This document shows positions 57,168 through 64,000 of a stretch of DNA of 64,000 bases, piece by piece. Each line of letters opens with the position of its first letter. Positions within the stretch are counted from its first letter, which is position 1. Origin of the DNA: Neobacillus cucumis (GTDB taxonomy: Bacteria > Bacillota > Bacilli > Bacillales_B > DSM-18226); contig NZ_JAMBOH010000003.1 of the NCBI RefSeq assembly GCF_023715505.1, forward strand, positions 62,001 through 126,000, written 5' to 3'. Both the position numbers and the translations under genes were made by a program. A model generated the notes under the pieces. The model had not been told where the DNA came from. It searched no databases and saw nothing but the letters and a program-made list of their open reading frames with translations.

Positions 57168-57239
57168 GTTTTCCACTCCCTGTATGACTTTTCTTTTAAG
57201 TTTACTGGTACAAGCCAATTTAGGTCAATGGAAGTTTTG

Positions 57240-57887
57240 TTATACTCCGATTAAATCCTTTAGTTTTTCAAATGTCTTATCACCAATTCCGCTAATGTTT
57301 TTTAAGTCTTCAATTGCTTTAAACGGGCCGCTGGTATTTCGAAACTCAATAATCGCTGCTGCCTTTGCCGAACCAATCCCTGGAAGATTTTGCAGCTCCT
57401 GTTCATCCGCTTTATTAATATTAATTTTCCCCTGTTTTTGTCCATTCGCGCTCGAAACAGTTCCACTTGTTCCAATTGAGGGAGGTAAACTACTTCCTTC
57501 TTCCCCCTTGCCTGGAATGTAAATGACCATTTCATCTTCCACATGCTCAGCAAAATTAACTTGGGTTTGATCAGCCTGCTTCGTTAATCCACCGGCACGT
57601 CCTATTACGTCAATTACCCTCTCGCCTGTGTTCGATTGATAAACGCCTGGACGATTGACTTGCCCTTTTACGTCCACCATTATATTGTCAGACTGGCTAG
57701 CGGCTGGTGTGGCTTTCTTTTCTGTATCTGTCTCCACATTTTGTTTTAGGGCTTCGTTCTCTTGACTAATGGAATTCAATGGGGCAGAATCCTTAGGAAC
57801 CTGAACATAAAAATAATAAAAACCTCCAAAACCGAGCAACAGCGCTACAACAGCATGAATTTTGTGTTCCATTAACCAATTCTTCAA
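57240..57887 (-). CDS. comEA: Competence DNA receptor ComEA
   Basis: A 215-residue DNA-binding receptor on the outer membrane face that hands DNA to ComEC. N-terminal membrane anchor (about 10-27), SLBB domain (about 65-130, VDVKGQVNRPGVYQ) and a C-terminal helix-hairpin-helix pair (about 150-213, NINKADEQELQNLPGIGSAK and NISGIGDKTFEKL). TTG start with AAAGGA nine bases upstream. Divergent from comER. Confidence 0.95.
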   Translation of the reverse strand: MKNWLMEHKIHAVVALLLGFGGFYYFYVQVPKDSAPLNSISQENEALKQNVETDTEKKATPAASQSDNIMVDVKGQVNRPGVYQSNTGERVIDVIGRAGGLTKQADQTQVNFAEHVEDEMVIYIPGKGEEGSSLPPSIGTSGTVSSANGQKQGKININKADEQELQNLPGIGSAKAAAIIEFRNTSGPFKAIEDLKNISGIGDKTFEKLKDLIGV

Positions 57888-57914
57888 GAATATCCATCCT
57901 TTCTAAAGGTATAT

Positions 57915-57943
57915 TTCACATTTCTTTTTCATAATGTTATAAA
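57915..57943 (+). promoter_or_regulatory. SigA-type promoter of comER
   Basis: TTCACA (57915-57920), 17 bases, TATAAA (57938-57943), 31 bases before the comER start. I found no convincing pair of AAAA-N5-TTTT ComK boxes for comEA in the same region. Confidence 0.55.
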
Positions 57944-57973
57944 AGAATACGGGATGTGAAGGAGGGTCGAATT

Positions 57974-58798
57974 GTGAATATAGGTATTATTGGTACCGGT
58001 AATATGGGGCGAATCATAGTGGAGGCTTTGATTGACGGAAAGGCCGCTTTCCCATCTTCCATCATGATCACGAATCGAACAAAATCAAAAGCCTTGCTGC
58101 TTAAAGATAAATATAAGGACATTTTGATTGGGGCAAACCCGGAAGAAGTAGCTGCACAATCCGATATAATCTTTATTTGTGTAAAGCCATTAGACATCCG
58201 TAATCTGCTTGAGGAAATTAATCCACATTTAACTCCTGATAAGTGTGTTGTTTCGATAACAAGTCCTGTCAGTACCCGCCAAATTGAAAAAAGGGTAAAC
58301 TGTTCAACTGTCCGAGTAATCCCTAGTATTACAAATCGAGCATTAGCCGGGGTTTCACTCGTTACGTATGGGGAAAATTGCAGCGAGCATTGGAAAACCA
58401 AACTAGAAAAACTAATTTCAAAGATTTCTGTGCCGGTTCATATTGATGAAAAAATTACAAGGGTAGCCTCTGATATTGTAAGCTGTGGACCTGCTTTCTT
58501 TAGCTATCTGCTTCAGAATTTTATTCAGGCTGCTGTGAAACAGACCGAGATTGATACGGAGACCGCGACTGTTTTTGCAAGTGAGATGATTGTAGGACTT
58601 GGAGAATTAATTAAGCAAGGACATTATACGTTACCATCATTACAAGAAAAGGTGTGTGTAAAGGGCGGGATAACAGGTGAAGGGATTAAGGTGTTAGATG
58701 CCGAGCTCGGATCAGTATTTGAGCACGTATTCCAAGCAACCCATACGAAGTTTAAAGAGGATCTAGAAAAGGTTGAAATTCAATTCTCTAGACAATAA
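57974..58798 (+). CDS. comER: ComER, pyrroline-5-carboxylate reductase-like protein
   Basis: A 274-residue ProC-family oxidoreductase: NAD(P)-binding GIIGTGNMG (about 4-12), IIFICVKP, SCGPAFFSYLLQNF and GGITGEG near the C-terminus. In B. subtilis ComER lies divergent from comEABC and is dispensable for competence; an effect on sporulation and biofilm entry has been reported. GTG 57974 follows AAGGAGG. Whether it reduces pyrroline-5-carboxylate in vivo is unclear. Confidence 0.9.
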   Translation: MNIGIIGTGNMGRIIVEALIDGKAAFPSSIMITNRTKSKALLLKDKYKDILIGANPEEVAAQSDIIFICVKPLDIRNLLEEINPHLTPDKCVVSITSPVSTRQIEKRVNCSTVRVIPSITNRALAGVSLVTYGENCSEHWKTKLEKLISKISVPVHIDEKITRVASDIVSCGPAFFSYLLQNFIQAAVKQTEIDTETATVFASEMIVGLGELIKQGHYTLPSLQEKVCVKGGITGEGIKVLDAELGSVFEHVFQATHTKFKEDLEKVEIQFSRQ

Positions 58799-58834
58799 TT
58801 CGCCAACCTTTTACAAATTCCTCTAATAAATCAT

Positions 58835-58870
58835 AAAAAAGCCATCTTTTTAAAAAAAGATGGCTTTTTT
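58835..58870. terminator. Bidirectional terminator comER / yqeM
   Basis: AAAAAAGCCATCTTTTT-aa-AAAAAGATGGCTTTTTT, almost perfect symmetry. Confidence 0.85.
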
Positions 58871-59616
58871 TATTTTTTCTTTGCTGCAAAGAAAATTCGT
58901 TCAGATTGCTCTGTTGGGTCTTGATGTTTAAAATCAGCACTTATCTCAAGCAATTGAAAGCCCGCAGCATCCAACCAGTCGGAATATTGCTCGATAGGAT
59001 AAGTACGCTGGTAATGCAGTTCATCGATTCGATCATATTTCCCTGTCCGCTCGTCTAAAACAAAAAAACTGAGTTCATGCTCAACGCTATTGGGATCGTC
59101 TCCAGGGAAACTATTCCAAATATAAGAAATGTCATCCTCATTCAAGGCAAAGGTTTGATTAATAAATACTTCTGTAATTTTATAAACAGAATGTACATCA
59201 AAAATAAAGATCCCATTATCTAGTAAATGTTGATGCACATTTGAAAAAGTTGATTTTACCTCTTCTTCCGTGTGCAAATAATTTAATGAGTCACAAAAGA
59301 TACCGATTGTATCAAATTGTCCTTGTCCCTCCAAATTCGCCATGTTCTGTTGAAAAAAAGGTATTTTGACACCACTAGCCTGTGCCTTTTCCTGGGCCAC
59401 CGAAAGCATATCTTCTGATAAATCAATGCCCGTAACCTCAAACCCTTGTTTAGCCAATCGGACTGAAAGCTCCCCAGTCCCACAGGCTAAATCCAACAGG
59501 CGGTTTGCTTTAACGTCATATTTGGCAAGAATATCCTTAACAAATGATACCCATTGGTCATATGGGGCATCTTTCATAAGTTCATCGTACAAGTAAGCAA
59601 ATTGCTCATAACTCAT
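58870..59616 (-). CDS. yqeM: Class I SAM-dependent methyltransferase YqeM
   Basis: A 248-residue methyltransferase with motif I LLDLACGTGELSVRLA (about 40-55), VTGIDLSEDML, and IFCDSLNYL. The substrate is unknown. ATG overlaps the rsfS stop (ATGA), last gene of the chain yqeG-yqeH-aroE-yqeI-nadD-yqeK-rsfS-yqeM. Name by synteny with B. subtilis yqeM. Confidence 0.88.
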   Translation of the reverse strand: MSYEQFAYLYDELMKDAPYDQWVSFVKDILAKYDVKANRLLDLACGTGELSVRLAKQGFEVTGIDLSEDMLSVAQEKAQASGVKIPFFQQNMANLEGQGQFDTIGIFCDSLNYLHTEEEVKSTFSNVHQHLLDNGIFIFDVHSVYKITEVFINQTFALNEDDISYIWNSFPGDDPNSVEHELSFFVLDERTGKYDRIDELHYQRTYPIEQYSDWLDAAGFQLLEISADFKHQDPTEQSERIFFAAKKK

Positions 59617-59969
59617 GAATTTAACTCACTGAGGATATCAACAAGCGGCGCATCGCCCCACAACCGTTCTAAATTGTAATAGCTTCGTTCATCACGGTGG
59701 AACACATGTGCTACAACATCTCCTAAATCAATAAGCACCCATGTTGCTTCATCAAAGCCTTCGATTCTTTTTACATCATAACCGTTCTCTTGGGCCTTAT
59801 CCTTCATTTCTCGCGCAATCGCCTGTACCTGTTTATCAGAATTACCATGACAAATTATAAAATAATCAGCAATTAACGAGATCCCTCTCATATCTAACGC
59901 TAAAATATCTTCAGCCCGTTTATCGTCTGCTGCTTTTACTGCAATTTTTAGAAGTTCTTGATTATCCAT
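59613..59969 (-). CDS. rsfS: Ribosomal silencing factor RsfS
   Basis: A 118-residue RsfS/Iojap protein that binds L14 on the 50S subunit and blocks subunit joining during starvation. Signature parts: ADYFIICHGNSDKQVQAIA, GFDEATWVLIDLGDVVAHVF (each shorter than the family motif), and YYNLERLWGDA. Three bases after yqeK, coupled to yqeM. Confidence 0.95.
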   Translation of the reverse strand: MDNQELLKIAVKAADDKRAEDILALDMRGISLIADYFIICHGNSDKQVQAIAREMKDKAQENGYDVKRIEGFDEATWVLIDLGDVVAHVFHRDERSYYNLERLWGDAPLVDILSELNS

Positions 59970-59972
59970 TCA

Positions 59973-60539
59973 TCAGTCCTCCAGTTTTTGGATTAAATCA
60001 TTATAGGTATAAAATGTTTCCGGATAAATCGTTTGGTTCTTTTTCATTAGGAAGTGTATCGTATTTTGAATTGCTTTTATGATTGCCTTTTCCAAATTCT
60101 CATTTGCGATTTCTCTTACTTCTTCTACACCTGGGAAATGTCTTCCAGGCTCTATATAATCCGCTAAATAAATCACTTTTTCCAGCAATGTCATGTTGGG
60201 TCTTCCCGAAGTATGGTAGCGGATGGCATCCAATACTTCATAGTCGCTGACCCCTGCCTCTTTTTCTACCAGGTATGCACCAACTGGAGCATGCCACAAT
60301 TCAGTATTATATAGAAGTAAATCCTGCGGCATACCTTGTGACATGATAATTTCTTTCATTTCATCCTTTGGGCGAAACTTGGCATAATCATGAAAAATAG
60401 CTGCTAATTCCGCTTTCTTCACATCTGCTCCATATTTCTCTGCCAAGATAATAGCTGTTTGCATTACCCCTAGCGTATGCTGGTATCGATGTTCCGTTAA
60501 TTGGAGTTTAACTAAGTCTAAAGCTTTTTGACGTTCCAT
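59973..60539 (-). CDS. yqeK: HD-domain hydrolase YqeK (Ap4A hydrolase type)
   Basis: A 188-residue HD hydrolase: metal site HTLGVMQTA (His), AAIFHDYAK (HD), [18 protein letters not shown]. Recent work on the family shows symmetrical diadenosine tetraphosphate cleavage. ATG 60539 has AGGAG ten bases upstream and gives the family length. It begins 32 bases before the nadD stop. Confidence 0.92.
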   Translation of the reverse strand: MERQKALDLVKLQLTEHRYQHTLGVMQTAIILAEKYGADVKKAELAAIFHDYAKFRPKDEMKEIIMSQGMPQDLLLYNTELWHAPVGAYLVEKEAGVSDYEVLDAIRYHTSGRPNMTLLEKVIYLADYIEPGRHFPGVEEVREIANENLEKAIIKAIQNTIHFLMKKNQTIYPETFYTYNDLIQKLED

Positions 60540-61098
60540 ATAAATGTTTCTCCTCAATATAATCAATAACCGGGTCAGGCAATAAGTAACGTACCGATTC
60601 ACCGTTTTTCACTCTATCCCTTATCATACTAGATGACACATCAATGGCAGGTACGTCTACATAAAGAACAGGGTAGTCGGTTTGATGGCTGTAAGAAGGT
60701 CTTTCTACCCCAACAAATTGGACAAGGTTAACGAGTATATCAATATCATGCCATTTCGGCAAGTATTCAATCATATCGGCACCAATTATAAAGAAAAATT
60801 GATGGTCAGTATACTCAGCGTTAAGTATTTTCATTGTATCAACTGTATAAGATGGCCCGTTACGTTCGAGTTCGATTGGTTGAACCTTGAATGCCGAGTT
60901 TCCCTCAATGGCCAGCTCCAGCATACGAAGTCGGTCCTCATCCTTAACAGACTCCGGTTTTTTTTTGTGTGGAGGTTCATGGTTTGGCATAAACCAAATT
61001 TGATCGAGCTTAAGTGCCGAAAGAACTTCATTGGCAATCAAAAGATGTCCATAATGGGGCGGATCAAATGTGCCGCCCAATATTCCAACTTTCTTCAT
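60508..61098 (-). CDS. nadD: Nicotinate-nucleotide adenylyltransferase NadD
   Basis: A 196-residue nucleotidyltransferase that makes nicotinate adenine dinucleotide, an essential step to NAD. Motifs [15 protein letters not shown] (6-20), [11 protein letters not shown] and [10 protein letters not shown] (here [13 protein letters not shown], about 153-165). AAGGATGG before ATG 61098, where the family begins MKKVGILGG. Confidence 0.96.
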   Translation of the reverse strand: MKKVGILGGTFDPPHYGHLLIANEVLSALKLDQIWFMPNHEPPHKKKPESVKDEDRLRMLELAIEGNSAFKVQPIELERNGPSYTVDTMKILNAEYTDHQFFFIIGADMIEYLPKWHDIDILVNLVQFVGVERPSYSHQTDYPVLYVDVPAIDVSSSMIRDRVKNGESVRYLLPDPVIDYIEEKHLYGTSKSFRLS

Positions 61099-61132
61099 GC
61101 ATTCGCCATCCTTTGCTTTAAAGGTCACTTCT

Positions 61133-61423
61133 TTAGGGAAGAATGATTGTTTTATTTTCTGCAGACTCTTTATACAAAACAATCGTGTTTCCAATAATTT
61201 GAACGATTTCTGCTCCGGTACCGTTTGCCAGCTGATCTGCTACCTCTGTTCTATCTTCCTCACAATTCTGCAGAACACTTATTTTAAAAAGTTCTCTTGC
61301 TTCAAGTGCATTGGCAATTTGTTTAATCATATTCTCATTTACCCCGCCCTTTCCTACTTGAAAGATCGGATCTAAATGATGTGCCTTTGACCGTAAAAAT
61401 CTTTTTTGTTTACCTGTTAGCAT
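61133..61423 (-). CDS. yqeI: YhbY-type CRM-domain RNA-binding protein YqeI
   Basis: A 96-residue CRM-domain protein ([32 protein letters not shown] with the GxxG loop) associated with pre-50S particles. AGGAGG lies before ATG 61423, and this start shares a base with the aroE stop (TAATG). Confidence 0.94.
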   Translation of the reverse strand: MLTGKQKRFLRSKAHHLDPIFQVGKGGVNENMIKQIANALEARELFKISVLQNCEEDRTEVADQLANGTGAEIVQIIGNTIVLYKESAENKTIILP

Positions 61424-62256
61424 TATTTTCCTCCTAGTTGTCCCAACACATTTTCTTTCATTCGTTGTATATCTGGAAATATCCCTGTCCATTTTTCAAA
61501 GGCTAGAGCCCCTTGATAAACAAACATGTCAATTCCGTTTTGAACCGTTGCCCCTATGCTTTTTGCTTCACGCAAAATCCTTGTTTCAAGCGGGTTATAG
61601 ATGATTTCACAGACTAATGAATTCTCATTTAGATATTCTAGAGTTATGGGCTGCTCCGTGATATTGGGCTCCATACCAATCATTGTTGTTTGAATAATCA
61701 AGTCATATTCACCTAATTCGCTGCTCGCATGGTTTAAGGTTAGGCCCCTTGAAGAAATGGAGTATGGACACTCTTCAATGAGTTGAACAGCTTTTTCAAG
61801 TGTGCGATTAGCAATGTCAATCTGAATCGGTTTTTCTTTCGCTAAAGTAAAATAGATTGCTCTAGCTGCACCACCTGCGCCAATTACCAATATCTTTTGA
61901 CTTTGAATCTTGGTTTTATAGGCATCTAACCCTTTCAAAAACCCCAGACCATCAGTATTGTAGCCTATCAATTTGCCATCTTTATTGACAACTGTATTAA
62001 CAGCACCAATACTGGCTGCTAACTCATCCACTTCATCAAGAAATGGGATAATGCTGCTTTTGTGAGGAATGGTGACATTAAATCCACCTGCTCCCAGTGC
62101 TCTTAATCCATTTACCGCATCTCTTAATTCATCCTCCTTTACTAGAAAAGGAAGATATTCTGCATCGATATTATAAAGAGAAAACAAATCATTATGCATT
62201 ACCGGTGACATCGAATGGCCAATCGGATTCCCCAATACTCCAAATAACTTTTTCAT
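61423..62256 (-). CDS. aroE: Shikimate dehydrogenase AroE
   Basis: A 277-residue NADPH enzyme of the shikimate pathway, 3-dehydroshikimate to shikimate. Substrate site GNPIGHSMSPVMHN (10-23) with catalytic Lys in FNVTIPHKSS and Asp further on; nucleotide site VIGAGGAARAI (about 126-136) and NRTLEKA. GGTGGGGG before the ATG. Linked to yqeH and yqeI as in B. subtilis. Confidence 0.96.
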   Translation of the reverse strand: MKKLFGVLGNPIGHSMSPVMHNDLFSLYNIDAEYLPFLVKEDELRDAVNGLRALGAGGFNVTIPHKSSIIPFLDEVDELAASIGAVNTVVNKDGKLIGYNTDGLGFLKGLDAYKTKIQSQKILVIGAGGAARAIYFTLAKEKPIQIDIANRTLEKAVQLIEECPYSISSRGLTLNHASSELGEYDLIIQTTMIGMEPNITEQPITLEYLNENSLVCEIIYNPLETRILREAKSIGATVQNGIDMFVYQGALAFEKWTGIFPDIQRMKENVLGQLGGK

Positions 62257-62288
62257 CTATTTCCCCCACCCTGTTAACACTTTCTATA

Positions 62289-63395
62289 CTAAATCAATGA
62301 TCTCCGCATTAAAGTTTGTACACCTTTGGGCACATAGGCAGCCACTTTTGCCCCAGGCTCATTTATGGTAATCCAGCCAAGGCCCGAAAAAACGATATCT
62401 GTTTTGGATTCTTTGACAGTAAATTCTTGTTTGACTAGCTCCGGAAAAAATTCTAAATCTTCTGGTCCTGGTGGTGTCAGCATTTCCCCTAGATGCTTTT
62501 CATATAGATCGTCAGCATTTTCCACTTTTGTCCGATGGATATTCAATTCATTGGATACATAACAAACAAAGGATCTTCTGCCGCCGCTTATATAATCAAA
62601 ACGTGCCAATCCCCCAAAAAACAAGGTTTGGCCTTCATTTAATTGAAATACTTTTGGCTTTATTTCCTTCTTTGGAGTGATGATTTTCAAATCTTTTTTG
62701 TTAATAAAATGCGCCATTTGATGGTGATTGATTATTCCCGGTGAATCAATTAAAAATTTCTCATCATCTAACGGAATTTGGATAATATCTAATGTTGTAC
62801 CAGGAAAATGAGAAGTTGTGATAACGTCCTCTTCACCGGTTACTTCCTTAATGATTCGATTGATAAATGTTGACTTTCCAACATTCGTACAACCAACCAC
62901 ATAAACATCTTTTCCATTTCGCAAAACATCAATGGCTGCGGCCGTATCTCCAATATTTAGTCCTTTAGCAGCACTTACTAAAAATACTTCTTCCGGTCTG
63001 AGTCCGAGTTCTTTTGATTCATGCTTCATCCACTGCACTAACTTGGCATGCTTCACAGATTTTGGCAGTAAATCAACTTTGTTTCCCACAAGAACAACCT
63101 TATTATTACCAACGAATCGGTGCAAGCCCGGAAGCCAGCTCCCGTTAAAATCAAAGATATCTACAATCATGACAATGAGGGCGTCAGACTTGCCAATCTC
63201 ATTTAAAATCTTTAAAAAGTCATCATCTGTTAAATTTACGTCTTGAACCTCGTTATAGTGTTTTAACCGAAAACATCTTTGGCAAATAATGGTCTCTTTC
63301 TCCAAAGCAGAAGAAGGAGCATAACCAATTTCGTTAGGGTTTTCCGTTTGGACTTTTATACCACAGCCCATACAAATATATTGTTGATTACTCAC
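62289..63395 (-). CDS. yqeH: Ribosome biogenesis GTPase YqeH
   Basis: A 368-residue circularly permuted GTPase for 30S assembly. N-terminal zinc finger (CMGCGIKV ... CQRCFRLKHYN, about 8-46), then G4 VGNKVDLLPK before G1 GCTNVGKSTFINR (about 168-180), G3 DSPG, and an RNA-binding C-terminal domain. GTG start with GGGAGG upstream, overlapping no gene (yqeG stop is three bases before). Confidence 0.96.
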   Translation of the reverse strand: MSNQQYICMGCGIKVQTENPNEIGYAPSSALEKETIICQRCFRLKHYNEVQDVNLTDDDFLKILNEIGKSDALIVMIVDIFDFNGSWLPGLHRFVGNNKVVLVGNKVDLLPKSVKHAKLVQWMKHESKELGLRPEEVFLVSAAKGLNIGDTAAAIDVLRNGKDVYVVGCTNVGKSTFINRIIKEVTGEEDVITTSHFPGTTLDIIQIPLDDEKFLIDSPGIINHHQMAHFINKKDLKIITPKKEIKPKVFQLNEGQTLFFGGLARFDYISGGRRSFVCYVSNELNIHRTKVENADDLYEKHLGEMLTPPGPEDLEFFPELVKQEFTVKESKTDIVFSGLGWITINEPGAKVAAYVPKGVQTLMRRSLI

Positions 63396-63398
63396 AGA

Positions 63399-63914
63399 TT
63401 AATCCTCCCATTGAAGCATCCCTTTTTTACGGAACCAATTTAAAATTCTTCGTTCCGCAAACCGATTGAATTTCGTCCAAAAACCATCGGACGAGGCAAC
63501 AGGCACAACCAAAATCGTATGAAATCCGCTCCGATTTCCTCCAAGGACATCGGTTAATAATTGGTCACCAATGACAACTGCCTCTTCCTTATTTATTCCC
63601 ATTTGTTGTATTGCCCTGTGAAACGCCGGTCCCATTGGTTTCCGTGCTCTATAAATAAACGGTATGTTGAGAGGGTCTGAAAAAAACTTTACTCTTTCTT
63701 CATTATTATTAGAAACAATGGTTACCAGGATATTATGATTTTTTATTTCATCAAACCATTTGATTAATTGTGGCGTAGCACTGGGACGGTCCCATTCTAC
63801 AAGGGTATTATCCAAATCGGTAATAATCCCCTTAATCCCTCTTGCTTTTAATTCTTCAGGTGAAATATCAAGAATGCTTTTCACATGTTCATTTGGTAAA
63901 AATTGTTTTAACAC
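63399..63914 (-). CDS. yqeG: HAD phosphatase YqeG
   Basis: A 171-residue HAD-IIIA phosphatase with the nucleophile motif GIITDLDNTLVEWD (Asp pair near 37-39), TIVSNNNEERV and VVIGDQLLTDVLGGNRSG. The substrate is unproven; some relatives act on phosphatidylglycerophosphate (PgpM type). GTG 63914 follows GAGGTG by eight bases. First gene of the yqeG-to-yqeM chain; its promoter should lie in 63915-64000. Confidence 0.93.
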   Translation of the reverse strand: MLKQFLPNEHVKSILDISPEELKARGIKGIITDLDNTLVEWDRPSATPQLIKWFDEIKNHNILVTIVSNNNEERVKFFSDPLNIPFIYRARKPMGPAFHRAIQQMGINKEEAVVIGDQLLTDVLGGNRSGFHTILVVPVASSDGFWTKFNRFAERRILNWFRKKGMLQWED

Positions 63915-64000
63915 TAAGCGTACACCTCATTAGTTCTAAATAAAATGATGGATGAACAACCACCATTTTCTTTTATTGTACCATCATAACCAATTTCCCC

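Noticed and set aside
57888..57973. ComK boxes before comEA
   Set aside because: A-rich and T-rich runs occur but no two AAAA-N5-TTTT units at the required spacing could be identified.

Overview
The window is a stretch of chromosome from a low-GC, endospore-forming Bacillaceae bacterium, most likely Bacillus sensu lato or Neobacillus. That placement is inferred from gene content and order. It holds sporulation genes (spoIIP, gpr, yqfC, yqfD), competence genes (comEA, comEB, comEC, comER), SigA, CcpN and a T-box. Gene order follows the Bacillus subtilis yqgC-to-yqeG segment almost gene for gene. I support 69 intact coding genes and two pseudogenes. Nearly everything from 8 kb to 64 kb lies on the minus strand. 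I saw no rRNA, tRNA, CRISPR array, prophage or intact insertion sequence.

Layout: 0-8 kb holds an Fnr-type oxygen sensor, membrane proteins YqgC and YqgB, YqfZ, ispG, YqfX, YqfW and the zinc operon znuC-znuB-zur with its own Zur box. 8-14.5 kb holds yqfT, nfo, cshB, yqfQ, ispH, yqfO, trmK and cccA. 15-21.5 kb holds an acyl-CoA dehydrogenase, sigA, dnaG, a decayed yqxD, yqfL and ccpN. 21.6-31.6 kb holds T-box-controlled glyS, recO, yqzL, era, cdd, dgkA, ybeY, pgpH, phoH, yqfD and yqfC. 31.7-32.6 kb is a small accessory patch with a broken, recombinase-like gene and an orphan membrane protein. 32.8-41.9 kb holds the SigW-type nfeD-floA-yqfB operon, yqeY, rpsU, yqeW, deoC, mtaB, rsmE, prmA and dnaJ. 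42-49 kb holds dnaK, grpE, hrcA (with CIRCE), hemW and lepA. 49-64 kb holds yqxA, spoIIP, gpr, rpsT, holA, yqzM, the competence cluster, yqeM, rsfS, yqeK, nadD, yqeI, aroE, yqeH and yqeG.

The genes form housekeeping modules. These are isoprenoid synthesis (ispG, ispH), transcription and replication (sigA, dnaG, holA), ribosome assembly and translation (era, ybeY, yqeH, rsfS, yqeI, rsmE, prmA, lepA, rpsT, rpsU), tRNA modification (trmK, mtaB), protein folding (hrcA-grpE-dnaK-dnaJ), DNA uptake (comE) and spore formation and germination.

No clearly new multi-gene system is visible. The parts least explained by the conserved backbone are the yqxD relic with a SigH-like promoter in front of dnaG, a seven-codon leader ORF overlapping the ccpN start, the recombinase-like relic with its neighbour, intergenic repeat elements (one pair inverted around yqfO-trmK, one between dnaK and dnaJ), and a large hairpin between hrcA and grpE.
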